From positions 1 to 64,000 of the forward strand of contig NZ_VIGV01000002.1 of assembly GCF_007858445.1 (NCBI RefSeq): a DNA stretch of 64,000 nt, read 5' to 3'. A model generated the notes under the pieces. It saw only the letters and a program-made list of their open reading frames with translations. It was not told the DNA's origin and searched no databases. Each line of letters starts with the position of its first letter. The first letter of the stretch is position 1. This DNA is from Tsukamurella sputi. Lineage in GTDB: Bacteria; Actinomycetota; Actinomycetes; Mycobacteriales; Mycobacteriaceae. Positions 7,663 to 16,791 of the stretch are shown in pieces. The position numbers were made by a program, and so were the translations under genes.

Positions 7663-9029
7663 CGCCCACCGCGTCCGAAGAGCACCGTGCCGACGGAGAT
7701 CAGCAGGATCTTCGTGTCCAGCCAGAGGCTCCAGTTCTCGATGTAGTAGTTGTCGTACGAGGCCCGGTCGCGGATGTCGGTGTCGCCGCGCAGCCCGTGG
7801 ATCGCCGCCCACCCGGTGAGCCCGACCATGACGCGGTGCCGAGACTGGTACGCCGGGATCTCGGCCCCGAAGCGGCTCGCGAAGTGCGGTCGTTCGGGCC
7901 GTGGGCCCACGACGGACATGTCGCCGCGTACAACGTTCCACAGCTGCGGCAGCTCGTCGATGGAGTGGCGTCGCAGGAACCGCCCGAGCCGCGTTGTCCG
8001 CAGGGACTCGTCGGTCCAGTCGCGGTCGGACTCCTCATCGGGCACGGGGCGCATGGTCCGGAACTTGTAGAGGGAGAACAGGCGGCCCTCCTGGCCGACG
8101 CGGGTTTGCCGGAACAGGACGGGGGCGTGCGGTTCCTGGACCTTGATGGCGATCGCCACGAGGAGCAGCAGCGGGGAGAGCAGGACGAGCCCGGCGAGCG
8201 ACGTGGCGAGGGAGGTGACGCGCTTGACCCGCCAATGGCTGGTGCGCAGGGCCAGCCGCCGCACGAGGACCAGCGGCGTCGTGTGGATCCGGTCCATGTC
8301 GCGGTCCTGGTGCACGAACTCGTACAGCCGGGGCACCACGTAGATCTCGCAGTCGAGGGTGTCGCAGTCGCGCAGCGGCTCGACCAGGGTCGAGTCGCGA
8401 TCCCTGGAGAAGGCCACGATCACGGTGTCGATCGATCGCGCGCGGATCAGGCCCGCGAGGTCCCGGTGGCGAGGGATGACCTCCACCGGGAAGGCGGTCG
8501 CGTCGAGCGGATCGTCGTCCATCACCAGTACCGGCCGGAGCCCGTACTCGGGGAACTCGAACATCGAGCTCACGAGTTCGCCCGCGACCTTGCCGCCGCC
8601 GATGACCAGCGTCCGTGCGCCGCGTTCGGGGTGGCGGGCCCGGTGGCGGCGGACCGCGGCGTAGTAGGCCACGCGCAGCGCGAACAGCAGGCCCCAGCAG
8701 GCCGCGGCCTGGACGAGGCGGGAGTGGTCGTCGGACCACACGGTGATCACGCCGATCGGGGCGATGAGCCAGCCGGCGATCGCCAGCTGGGGCGCGGAGT
8801 CGAGCGCGCTCAGCGTGATCCGGGTGCGGTATAGCCCGAACAGGTAGAAGACGCTGACCGTCAGTGCGCCGCCCGCCACGGCCTGCAGCGCGAGGATCCA
8901 GACGGAGTCCGTCGTGGCGCTGGTCGCCGCGACGAAGGCCGCGACGATGAGGAAATCGAAGAGTGCGAGGGTCCACGAGTGGGTGCGCATACGGCGGCCG
9001 CTGCCGGCCGGTGCACCGCTCGTGGTCAT
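7659..9029 (-). CDS. polyprenyl-phosphate sugar-1-phosphate transferase (WbaP/CpsE family)
   Basis: A 456-residue initiating glycosyltransferase that puts the first sugar phosphate on undecaprenyl (or decaprenyl) phosphate. Four to five hydrophobic segments in the first 120 residues, a central Rossmann-like CoA-binding-type domain (ARTLVIGGGKVAGELV), one membrane-associated helix (TSLAGLVLLSPLLLLVAIAIKVQ) and the C-terminal catalytic domain with LYKFRTM, LRRHSIDELPQLWNVVRGDMS and VVGPRPERP. Start ATG at 9029. It makes the locus a complete lipid-carrier glycan pathway: initiation here, elongation by four transferases, export by the Wzx-like flippase. Confidence 0.9.
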   Translation of the reverse strand: MTTSGAPAGSGRRMRTHSWTLALFDFLIVAAFVAATSATTDSVWILALQAVAGGALTVSVFYLFGLYRTRITLSALDSAPQLAIAGWLIAPIGVITVWSDDHSRLVQAAACWGLLFALRVAYYAAVRRHRARHPERGARTLVIGGGKVAGELVSSMFEFPEYGLRPVLVMDDDPLDATAFPVEVIPRHRDLAGLIRARSIDTVIVAFSRDRDSTLVEPLRDCDTLDCEIYVVPRLYEFVHQDRDMDRIHTTPLVLVRRLALRTSHWRVKRVTSLATSLAGLVLLSPLLLLVAIAIKVQEPHAPVLFRQTRVGQEGRLFSLYKFRTMRPVPDEESDRDWTDESLRTTRLGRFLRRHSIDELPQLWNVVRGDMSVVGPRPERPHFASRFGAEIPAYQSRHRVMVGLTGWAAIHGLRGDTDIRDRASYDNYYIENWSLWLDTKILLISVGTVLFGRGGR

Positions 9030-9128
9030 GTGCTCCTCGGATTTCCGATGTCGTTCCGTCGCTCGAATATAGGACACCGCCCGGATGGGCTGACAACCGC
9101 CGCAGTCCCCGGCGGCGGCGCGCGTAGG

Positions 9129-10556
9129 GTGAGCGACGTGCAGCCACTTCCGTCGCAGGTCGCGATGCTGCAGCTCGCCGCGCAGCACGCCGGCGCCCGC
9201 GCGCTCGTGATCGACGCGTCCTGGCGCACTGCACAGCCCATCGACACCGCGGCGATCGTGCGTGCGGCGACGCAGGCGCTGGCCGAGGTCGAGGCCGCGG
9301 GGGTGGGGGCGATCATCGGCGACGGGGTCCGGTTCGTTCCGGCGGACCGTGCTCCCGTCACCGTCGAGGACTTCGCCAGCGGGGACGCGTACCGGGCGTG
9401 GCGCGGGGAGGGCACCCTCCTACTCGACGGGGGCCCGCTCGTGCGGGTGGCCGTCGTGACCCTCGGCACCGACCACTGCGTGCGTGTGCTCGCCCATCAC
9501 GCCGTCCTCGACGGCTTCGCCGTGACCCGTCTGTTCCGGCGGATCGTCGAGCGCCTCGACGCCGAAGCCGCCGGCGCGCCGCTGCCGTACGCGCGCTGCG
9601 GAGATCTCGCCGCCCTCGCCGCCGCCGCGCCGTCGCTGCGGCCGCCGGACCCGCTGTTCTGGTCCGCCGCGACCGAGGATCTCGGGGCGCCGGGGCACGA
9701 GATCGCGTTCACCGTCCGCCCGGCGCCTCCCGCGGATCATCCGCTCCAGCACCGGGTGACGTTCTCCGCGCCGACGGCGGTTCATCGCCGCTCGTGGCCG
9801 GGCGAGGCCGCCGCGGTGGTGGCCGCCTACACCGCCCGGCACCTCGGGACGGAGACCGCGAGCGTCGGCGTGATCGCGAACCTGCGCCGCACCGACCTGG
9901 AGCGGGCCACGCCGGTCCAATGGATGGCCGCCGTCCCCACCCGGCTCGACGTGCCCGCCGACGCGACGCCCGCCGCACTCGCGGCCGATCTGTACCGGTG
10001 GCTCGGCGCCGCGGCCGAACGTATCGCGACGGGCGAGCGGCCGGAGCAGCTCGCGACCGCCGTCCCGGCGGCATGGCGTGCGGGGAGGTTGTTCGGTCCG
10101 ATCGTCAACATCCTCCCGGACGTCGGGGTGCCCGGGTGGACGCTCGACGTCGCCGCCTGGGGGCCGGTCAGCGACTGCTTGTTCTCGGTGCATCCCGTGG
10201 GGGAGGGGGAGTTCGTCGTCGACGGGGTCTTCCACCCCGACCTGTACGACGCGGCGGGGGCCGCGGCGCACGTGCAGGCGGTGGCCGGCGCGCTGGCCGC
10301 GGCCCTGGCCGCTCCCGACGAGCCGCTCCCACCGATCCCCGCGCGCGCGGTGGACCCGGATCGCGTCGCGGTGCCGGGCGGGTGGATCGTGCCCGGCCGT
10401 GTGCGGGCCGCTCTCGCGGCCGCCGGCTTCCCGGACGAGCGGGTGGAGCTGCTCACCGAGGCGCCGGTCACCGTCGTCCTCCGCGGCGTCGAACCGGAGG
10501 AACTGCCGCGAGCGCGCGCGGTGCTGCCTCCCGGGGTGCGCGTCCGCCGGGCCTGA
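9129..10556 (+). CDS. stand-alone NRPS condensation-domain protein
   Basis: A 475-residue soluble protein consisting of one condensation domain with no adenylation or carrier domain attached. The active-site motif HHAVLDG is intact at about residues 123-129; LLLDGGPLVRVAVV precedes it as in C domains, and a later NILPDVG and DGVFHPDLYD match latch and floor regions. The last 90 residues extend beyond a normal C domain. Such domains move an acyl or aminoacyl group from a carrier thioester to an amine or hydroxyl. The only carrier in view is the 78-residue one at 5941. Start GTG at 9129 (alternative GTG 9138). A PapA-like acyltransferase is the main alternative. Confidence 0.8.
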   Translation: MSDVQPLPSQVAMLQLAAQHAGARALVIDASWRTAQPIDTAAIVRAATQALAEVEAAGVGAIIGDGVRFVPADRAPVTVEDFASGDAYRAWRGEGTLLLDGGPLVRVAVVTLGTDHCVRVLAHHAVLDGFAVTRLFRRIVERLDAEAAGAPLPYARCGDLAALAAAAPSLRPPDPLFWSAATEDLGAPGHEIAFTVRPAPPADHPLQHRVTFSAPTAVHRRSWPGEAAAVVAAYTARHLGTETASVGVIANLRRTDLERATPVQWMAAVPTRLDVPADATPAALAADLYRWLGAAAERIATGERPEQLATAVPAAWRAGRLFGPIVNILPDVGVPGWTLDVAAWGPVSDCLFSVHPVGEGEFVVDGVFHPDLYDAAGAAAHVQAVAGALAAALAAPDEPLPPIPARAVDPDRVAVPGGWIVPGRVRAALAAAGFPDERVELLTEAPVTVVLRGVEPEELPRARAVLPPGVRVRRA

Positions 10557-10616
10557 GAATTGCCGGAACGGCACGAGGAATTGCCACGGCGCCCGTGGCC
10601 GGTACACCGTGGACGC

Positions 10617-11480
10617 ATGACCGATCACACGCACGGGCACGCACATCAGCACTCCCACCCGGATTGGGCGGCCCTCGCGGCCGAGCTCGAGGCGGAGGGA
10701 ACGACGCTGCTGCCCTACGTCGCGCAGGCGCTCGAGGACATCGCGGCGCGCATCCCGGCGCCCGGGACGATCGTCGACGTCGGGGCCGGCCCCGGCGTTC
10801 ATACCGCGGCGATCGCGGACCGGTTCCCGGCGGCCAGGGTGATCGCCGTCGACGGTTCGCCGTACCTGCTGGACCGGGCACGGGAGCGCGCGGCGGCGTC
10901 GGGGCGCACCGTCGAAGCGCTGCGGGCGGACCTGCCGTCGGGCTTGGGCGAGCTGCCCACGGCCGATGTCATCTGGACGGCGCAGACGGTGCACCATCTC
11001 GGCGACCAGTCCGCCGCGATCGCGGCACTGGCCGACCGCCTGCATCCCGGCGGCGTGCTCGCGGTGGCCGAGGGCGGACTGCCCTCACGGTTCCTCCCGC
11101 GCGACATCGGGATCGGCCGCCCCGGGTTCGCCGAGCGTCTCGACGCTCTGTTGTCACAGGGATTCGGTGAGATGCGCGCCGCGCTGGACGGCACCGTCGA
11201 CATCCCGGAGGATTGGTCGTCGATGCTGCGTGCGGCGGGCCTGCGGGACGTTCGGGCCCGGACCTACCTGGTCGATCGGCCGGCGCCGCTCGACGATGCC
11301 GCGCGGGCCGCGGTCGCGTCCACGCTGGGCCGCTACCTGCGTATGGCCGACCGGCTCGACCCGGACGATGCCGAGGTCCTGCGCCGCCTCACGGACCCCG
11401 CGAGCCCGCACGACGTGCGACGCCGCCCCGATGTCTTCGTGCTGGCCGCACGAACGGTGTTCATCGGGACGGCGTCGTGA
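10617..11480 (+). CDS. SAM-dependent class I methyltransferase
   Basis: A 287-residue methyltransferase. Motif I is IVDVGAGPGVHTAAIA (about residue 50), the acidic end of strand 2 is VIAVDGSPYLLDRA, and motif post-II is VIWTAQTVHHLGD. The first 15 residues are strikingly His-rich (six His in THGHAHQHSH and nearby), which could bind metal. It begins 60 bases after the condensation-domain gene on the same strand. Substrate unknown; a place in the glycan/aminoacyl pathway is inferred from position only. Confidence 0.8.
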   Translation: MTDHTHGHAHQHSHPDWAALAAELEAEGTTLLPYVAQALEDIAARIPAPGTIVDVGAGPGVHTAAIADRFPAARVIAVDGSPYLLDRARERAAASGRTVEALRADLPSGLGELPTADVIWTAQTVHHLGDQSAAIAALADRLHPGGVLAVAEGGLPSRFLPRDIGIGRPGFAERLDALLSQGFGEMRAALDGTVDIPEDWSSMLRAAGLRDVRARTYLVDRPAPLDDAARAAVASTLGRYLRMADRLDPDDAEVLRRLTDPASPHDVRRRPDVFVLAARTVFIGTAS

Positions 11481-11493
11481 CCGTCGGTGCGGA

Positions 11494-12105
11494 CTAGGAG
11501 ACCGTGGCCTTGCCGTCGGCGAAGGTGATCGTGCCGTGCTGGAAGGTCTGCTTGATCGCGCCCCCGCCCTCGGCGGTCTCGTCGCTCGTCGGGTAGCCGA
11601 GCTTGCCGGTCTCGTGGCCGATTTCGCCCCACTTGTCGCCGATCACGCCGTGCACGACGTGCGCTCCGGTGGCCTCCGACCAGTAGATCGTGCCGCCCTT
11701 GAGGGTGAGGAACTTGCCCTTGTGGTCGGGGAGCGGCGCGACAGGGCCGAGCGGGGCGCCGAGGTGGCCCTTGTCGTAGCCGTACTTGGCGTACTCCGCG
11801 AGGATCGGTGCGTCGGTGATGGTGACCTCGGTCCCGCCCGCGCTTCGCAGCGTGGTCGACGGCACCGCGGGCTTGGCCTCGGAGCCGTGGCCCGCGCCGG
11901 CCGCGTTGCTCGCCGCGGAACCCGCGGCCGAGGTGGCCTGCCCGGCGGCGTTGCCCGCTGCCGAGGTCGCGGCCGCACCGGCGCTGCCCGCTGCGGAGGT
12001 GGCGGAGTCCGCCGCATCCTTCGCCTTGTCACAGGCGGAGAGACCGGTGGTGAGGATTGCGGCGGCGGCTACTGCACCGAGCGTCCGTGTGATCCGAGTA
12101 TTCAT
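11494..12105 (-). CDS. LGFP-repeat lipoprotein
   Basis: A 203-residue secreted lipoprotein: signal peptide with lipobox LSAC (lipidated Cys25), then about 50 residues of Ala/Ser/Gly-rich linker, then LGFP-type repeats (AKYGYDKGHLGAPLG; IGHETGKLGYPTSDE). LGFP repeats occur in cell-wall proteins of mycolic-acid bacteria, including C-terminal parts of mycolyltransferases and hydrolases, and are thought to bind the wall. The layout is shared with the lipoprotein at 30453-31148. Convergent with the methyltransferase, 13 bases apart. Confidence 0.85.
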   Translation of the reverse strand: MNTRITRTLGAVAAAAILTTGLSACDKAKDAADSATSAAGSAGAAATSAAGNAAGQATSAAGSAASNAAGAGHGSEAKPAVPSTTLRSAGGTEVTITDAPILAEYAKYGYDKGHLGAPLGPVAPLPDHKGKFLTLKGGTIYWSEATGAHVVHGVIGDKWGEIGHETGKLGYPTSDETAEGGGAIKQTFQHGTITFADGKATVS

Positions 12106-12167
12106 CTGAGCTCCCTTCGACAGGGTGAATTGAACGCTCGGAATGTAACCACACTATCGAGTTGTTT

Positions 12168-12935
12168 TCAGCGTGGACGCACGGTTTGGATCTGATCCAC
12201 TGTGCCGCACGGGCCGTCGATGTCGTGAATGACCGAATGCGTCAGACCTGCGCCATCGGGCCCCGTCGAGACGCGCGTGTCGAAGCCGACCGCGCCGCCG
12301 ACGGGATCGCGGAACAGGTGCGCCGTCAGATCGAGGTTGGGGTAGGCGACGTCCTCGGGGGAGAAGCGCGGCGTCATCCCGTTCGCGATGTCGAAGAATC
12401 GGGCGGCCCGGGCGACGGAGCCGCTGGGCTCATCGAGCAGGTCGACGTCCGTCTCCACCCAGTACGCGGCACGACCGGGACGATTCTCCTCGCGGCGCGC
12501 GCGGACCGAGGCGATGTAGCCGCCGGGCCAGACGGCGCTCGGATCGTACGCCGGCATCCGCTCCGCGGACGGGATCGGATCGAGCTCGCTCCCGGCGATC
12601 GCGGAGGTGTCGCGGCGATCGAGCAGCCAGGCGCGCAGGATCAGGCCCGCCCGGCCGCCGTGGCTCAGGACGGCCTCGACGAGCTCGATGGTCCGGCCCG
12701 GGCGCACCACGCGCACGTCGACCTCGACGGTGTCCATGGGCAGGGTGCCGAGGATGTCGTACGACAGCCGTGCGACCCGCAGACCGTCGTCGCGGCGGGC
12801 GTCCCGGTCCTGTTCGACGGCGTGTGCGAGGAGCGCCATCGGCGGGGCGATGTGCTGTTCCGCGGTGTTCCAGCCGCCGGAGACGTGCTCGGTGGGGCGG
12901 AAGGTCGTGGCGGAGACCCGGTCGAAGTACGGCAT
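12168..12935 (-). CDS. acyl-CoA thioesterase family protein
   Basis: A 255-residue double-hotdog protein of the TesB-like thioesterase family: N-terminal FRPTEHVSGGWNTAEQHIAPPMALLAHAVEQ, and RLSYDILGTLPMDTVEVDVRVVRPGRTIELVEA, the central strand set shared with acyl-CoA thioesterases; the second hotdog contains WVETDVDLLD and FFDIANGM. Predicted to hydrolyse acyl-CoA thioesters in the cytosol. Monocistronic: a strong hairpin separates it from katG upstream. Confidence 0.75.
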   Translation of the reverse strand: MPYFDRVSATTFRPTEHVSGGWNTAEQHIAPPMALLAHAVEQDRDARRDDGLRVARLSYDILGTLPMDTVEVDVRVVRPGRTIELVEAVLSHGGRAGLILRAWLLDRRDTSAIAGSELDPIPSAERMPAYDPSAVWPGGYIASVRARREENRPGRAAYWVETDVDLLDEPSGSVARAARFFDIANGMTPRFSPEDVAYPNLDLTAHLFRDPVGGAVGFDTRVSTGPDGAGLTHSVIHDIDGPCGTVDQIQTVRPR

Positions 12936-13016
12936 GCGAGTGAGCGTACGCCTGCGACCGGCGCGTATCGCACTCAGGGTTAATCACTGATAACTCAAAT
13001 ACGGCGCGGATACGAG

Positions 13017-13052
13017 CGCGCCCCGCACACCGGAAAGAGTGTGCGGGGCGCG
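13017..13052 (-). terminator. hairpin terminator downstream of katG
   Basis: Perfect 14-base inverted repeat (arms 13017-13030 and 13039-13052, GC-rich) with an 8-base loop, starting 22 bases after the katG stop. No clean T tract follows, as is common in actinobacterial intrinsic terminators. Confidence 0.7.
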
Positions 13053-13073
13053 GTGCCGGCCGGAGGAAGAGGA

Positions 13074-15293
13074 TCAGGCCTTCACATCGAACCGGTCTGC
13101 GTTCGCGAGCTTCGTCCACGCGGCGACGAAATCCTGCACGAACTTCTCGCCGGCGTCGGAGGCGCCGTACACCTCGGCGATGCCGCGGAGGATGGAGTTC
13201 GAGCCGAAGACGAGGTCGGCGCGGGTGGCCGTCCACTTCTTCTCGCCGGTGGCGCGATCGGTGCCCACGTAGGTGGAGTCGTCGTCGGACGACGGCGCCC
13301 ACTTGGTCGACATGTCGAGCAGGTTCACGAACCAGTCGTTGCTCAGCGTGCCGACGCGGTCGGTGAAGACACCGGCCTCCGAGCCGCCGTAGTTGTTGCC
13401 CAGCACGCGGAGGCCACCGATGAGCACGGTCATCTCCGGCGCGGTGAGGCCCAGCAGGTTCGCCTTCTCCACCAGGAGGTACTCGGCCGGCATAGGCGCG
13501 CCCTTGGCGACGTAGTTGCGGAAGGCGTCGAACCGCGGCTCGAGCACCGCGAAGGACTCGACGTCGGTGTCCGCCTGGGTCGCGTCGGTGCGGCCCGGGG
13601 TGAACGGGATCGTCACGTCGACGCCCGCGGCCTTCGCGGCCTGTGCCACGCCCGCGTTGCCGGCGAGCACCACGACGTCGGCGAAGGAGACCTTCTTGCC
13701 CGACTCGGCGTTGAACGCCTCGACCACGCCCTCGAGCGTCCGGATCACCTGCGCGAGCTCGTCGGGCTCGTTGACCTCCCAGCCCACCTGCGGCTGCAGG
13801 CGCAGGCGGCCGCCGTTGGCGCCGCCGCGCTTGTCGGTGCGGCGGAACGAGGAGAACGCCGCCCACGCGGTCTTCACGAGCTGCGCCGTGGTGAGGCCGG
13901 TGGCCAGGATCCGCGCCGTGATGGCGTCGGCGTCGGCCGCGTCGATCGGCGTGCCCTCGGCCGCGGGGATCGGGTCCTGCCAGAGGTGCTCGGTCTTGGG
14001 GACGAGCGGGCCCACGTAGCGCGAGGTGGGGCCCATGTCGCGGTGGAGCAGCTTGAACCAGGCCTTGGCGAAGGCGTCGGCGAGCTCCTGCGGGTTGTCG
14101 AGCCACCGCTTGGTGATCGCGCCGTAGATCGGGTCGAAGCGCATCGAGAGGTCGGTGGTCAGCATCGACGGGTGGGTCTTGCCCGTACCGAAGGCCTCGG
14201 GAACAGAGTTCGCCCAGCCGCCGTCCTTCGGGCGCCACTGGCTCGCGCCCGCGGGGCTCTGGAAGAGCTCCCACTCGTTGCCGTAGAGGATCTCGAGGAA
14301 GCTGTTGTCCCACTTGGTCGGCGTGTGCGTCCAGATGACCTCGAGGCCGCTGGTGACCGCGTCCGCGCCGACGCCGGTGCCGTTGCCACCCTTCCAGCCC
14401 AGGCCCTGCTGCTCGATGGGGGAGGCCTCCGGCTCGGGGCCGTTCTCGACGGGACCCGCACCGTGCGTCTTGCCGAAGGTGTGGCCGCCGACGATGAGCG
14501 CTGCGGTCTCCTCGTCGTTCATCGCCATGCGGCCGAAGGTCTCGCGGATGTCGTCCGCGGCGGCCAGGAAGTCCGGCACGCCCTCGGGGCCCTCGGGGTT
14601 GACGTAGATCAGGCCCATGTGGGTGGCGCCGAGCGGCTGGTCGAGCTCGCGCTTGCCGGAGAACCGCCCGTCGGAGCCGAGCCAGGTGTGCTCGGGGCCC
14701 CAGTAGACGTCCTCGGGCTCGGCGACGTCCGCGCGGCCGAAGGCGAAGCCCTCGGTGGTGAAGCCCATGTCCTCCAGGGCGACGTTGCCCGCGAAGACGA
14801 TCAGGTCGGCCCACGACAGCTTGCGGCCGTACTTCTGCTTCACCGGCCACAGCAGGCGGCGGGCCTTGTCCAGCGAGACGTTGTCGGGCCAGCTGTTGAG
14901 CGGAGCGAAGCGCTGCAGGCCCGCGCCGCCACCGCCGCGGCCGTCGGTGGTGCGGTAGGTGCCGGCCGAGTGCCAGGCCATGCGGATGAACAGCGGGCCG
15001 TAGTGGCCGAAGTCCGCGGGCCACCAGTCCTGCGAGTCCCGCATGACGGCCACGACGTCGGCGCGCACCGCGTCCACGTCCAGGGTCGCGACCTCGGCGG
15101 CGTAGTCGAAGTCGGCACCCAGCGGGTCACCCTCGGCGGGGTTGTTCGCGAGCACCTTCAGGTTGACCTCGTCGGGCCACCAGTCGCGGTTGCCGCCACC
15201 GGCGACCGGCGGGCGCAGCGACCCGTGGGCGACGGGGCAGCCCCCGCTGCCGCTCGTCTGTTCCTGGGGGGAGGTGGTCTGATCCTCGGACAC
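13074..15293 (-). CDS. katG: catalase-peroxidase KatG
   Basis: A 739-residue bifunctional haem catalase-peroxidase, the usual KatG length with two peroxidase-like domains. Distal haem residues are Arg104, Trp107 and His108 in [23 protein letters not shown] contains the Tyr of the Met-Tyr-Trp cross-link, and [14 protein letters not shown] contains the proximal His. Start is GTG at 15293 behind GAGAGGA. Removes peroxide; in mycobacteria the same enzyme activates isoniazid. Unlike many mycobacterial loci there is no furA gene upstream. Confidence 0.97.
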   Translation of the reverse strand: MSEDQTTSPQEQTSGSGGCPVAHGSLRPPVAGGGNRDWWPDEVNLKVLANNPAEGDPLGADFDYAAEVATLDVDAVRADVVAVMRDSQDWWPADFGHYGPLFIRMAWHSAGTYRTTDGRGGGGAGLQRFAPLNSWPDNVSLDKARRLLWPVKQKYGRKLSWADLIVFAGNVALEDMGFTTEGFAFGRADVAEPEDVYWGPEHTWLGSDGRFSGKRELDQPLGATHMGLIYVNPEGPEGVPDFLAAADDIRETFGRMAMNDEETAALIVGGHTFGKTHGAGPVENGPEPEASPIEQQGLGWKGGNGTGVGADAVTSGLEVIWTHTPTKWDNSFLEILYGNEWELFQSPAGASQWRPKDGGWANSVPEAFGTGKTHPSMLTTDLSMRFDPIYGAITKRWLDNPQELADAFAKAWFKLLHRDMGPTSRYVGPLVPKTEHLWQDPIPAAEGTPIDAADADAITARILATGLTTAQLVKTAWAAFSSFRRTDKRGGANGGRLRLQPQVGWEVNEPDELAQVIRTLEGVVEAFNAESGKKVSFADVVVLAGNAGVAQAAKAAGVDVTIPFTPGRTDATQADTDVESFAVLEPRFDAFRNYVAKGAPMPAEYLLVEKANLLGLTAPEMTVLIGGLRVLGNNYGGSEAGVFTDRVGTLSNDWFVNLLDMSTKWAPSSDDDSTYVGTDRATGEKKWTATRADLVFGSNSILRGIAEVYGASDAGEKFVQDFVAAWTKLANADRFDVKA

Positions 15294-15393
15294 GGTGTTC
15301 CTCTCGATGCGGAGAATTGTGTACGGCTGTGACAGCTGTGCGGTCCGGGCTGTCGGGCCGCGCACGACCCACCATACGTGCGCGCAGCGCCGG

Positions 15394-15412
15394 ATTCCAG
15401 CTTTTCTGGAAT
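15394..15412. promoter_or_regulatory. inverted repeat upstream of katG
   Basis: ATTCCAG-N5-CTGGAAT, perfect 7-base arms, about 100 bases upstream of the katG start in a locally AT-rich stretch (followed by attattcaagatattc). It lies between katG and the stop of the next gene, both minus strand. Could be an operator for an oxidative-stress regulator (Fur/OxyR-like) acting on katG; a weak terminator for the upstream gene is the alternative. Confidence 0.4.
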
Positions 15413-15470
15413 TATTCAAGATATTCGCGAAAGTGCTGGTGGATAGCCCTATCGAACCGTTAGGCGGGGC

Positions 15471-16763
15471 CTATCGAAGGGTCTTTCCGTGCGCGCCGAA
15501 CTCCCGGGCGATCGCGTCCAGAAGGGCGGGGTAGCGCTTCGCCTCGGGGTGCGAGCCGGGCTTGCCGCTGGACACCACCGCCGCCGCGAGGTCCCGTTCG
15601 GGGTCGGCCCACATCGCGATCTCCGTCAGCCCCGTGTGCCCGAAGGCCTGAGCCGCCTGCAGTCCGAACGGGCCGAACCGCCGCGACCCGAGCATGTAGC
15701 CCGTGCCCCAGCGCAGCGGCGCGCCGCCGGTGGCGAAGTCCGGTCGTAGGCGTCGGGCCTGCCGGGTGGCGGCCGCGAGCGTCTCCGGTCGCAGTACCCG
15801 CACCCCGTCGAGCTCTCCGCCGCGGCGGAGGATCTCGGCGAACCGCGACAGTTCGTCCGCGTTCGAGACCAGGTTCGACGAGGGCACGATCCCGGTCAGG
15901 AACTGCGGAGAGTTCGACATCGGGACGATCTGCTGCATGGTGCCGCCCACCACCTTCCGGAAGGCGGCCTCGATCGCGGGAGGTGCGGGTCTACCGGTCG
16001 CGTAGCTCAGCCCGACGCTGTCCACCTCCTCCGGCGCGACGCCGAAGTTGGTCCAGCGGAAGCCCAGGGGATCGAGGATCTCGGTCGCGGCGATCTCCCG
16101 GATTGTCCGCCCGGTGGCGGCCAGGACGAGCTCGCGGACGAGGGGTCCCCAGGTGAGCGCGTGGTAGAAGTGGAGCCGGCCCGGGGAGTAGACCGGCTTG
16201 ATGTTCGCCAGCATCTCGCGCGTGTAGGCGCTCTCCTCGGAGCGCTTCAGGTCGGGCCGGGGCCCGGTGTTGATCGGGATGCCGGCGCTGTGGGTCAGCA
16301 CGTGCCGCACCGTGATCCGATCCTTGCCGTCCGAGACGAACTCCGGCATGTAGTCGCACACGTGCGCGTCCAGTGACAGGTCCCCGCGCTCGATCAGGCG
16401 GTGCAGCACCGTGACCGCCACGCCCTTCGCCGTGGAGTACGTGCAGAACGGGGTGGCGACGGTGACCGGGACCGGCGCGGGCGCGTCGTCTCGGTTCGAC
16501 GGCAGGTCGGGACCGTTGCCGCGCGCGTGACCGATCGCCCGGTTCAGCACGACCCGGCCGCCCTGGCGCACGCACACCTGGATCGCGGGCTGCATCCCGG
16601 CGGCGTACCACGAGCGCGCGGCGAGCCAGACCCGTTCCACAGCACGCCGATCCACGTCGGAGTGGTCCTCGGTACCGATGTCGGTCACGGCGTCGAGGTC
16701 GAGGGGGACCCGGATGCGGCCCTCGTCCGGCTTCGGTCCGGCGTGCACGGTGTCGCTGCTCAC
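15471..16763 (-). CDS. serine hydrolase / beta-lactamase family (class C, EstB-like)
   Basis: A 430-residue protein of the beta-lactamase-related serine hydrolase family. The nucleophile motif SxxK is Ser110-Thr-Ala-Lys113 (FCTYSTAKGVAV); the helix after it (LIERGDLSLDAHVCDYMPEF) and ITVRHVLTHSAGIP are typical of EstB/LipE-like esterases. No signal peptide, so cytosolic. Start GTG at 16763. Likely an esterase rather than a true antibiotic-hydrolysing beta-lactamase. Confidence 0.85.
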   Translation of the reverse strand: MSSDTVHAGPKPDEGRIRVPLDLDAVTDIGTEDHSDVDRRAVERVWLAARSWYAAGMQPAIQVCVRQGGRVVLNRAIGHARGNGPDLPSNRDDAPAPVPVTVATPFCTYSTAKGVAVTVLHRLIERGDLSLDAHVCDYMPEFVSDGKDRITVRHVLTHSAGIPINTGPRPDLKRSEESAYTREMLANIKPVYSPGRLHFYHALTWGPLVRELVLAATGRTIREIAATEILDPLGFRWTNFGVAPEEVDSVGLSYATGRPAPPAIEAAFRKVVGGTMQQIVPMSNSPQFLTGIVPSSNLVSNADELSRFAEILRRGGELDGVRVLRPETLAAATRQARRLRPDFATGGAPLRWGTGYMLGSRRFGPFGLQAAQAFGHTGLTEIAMWADPERDLAAAVVSSGKPGSHPEAKRYPALLDAIAREFGAHGKTLR

Positions 16764-16791
16764 GGGACGAGCCTACGGATAGATTGGCGCG

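Noticed and set aside
12430-15024. An 864-codon alternative frame within katG and the thioesterase
   Set aside because: Runs through two well-identified genes and the terminator between them in another frame; Arg-rich shadow.
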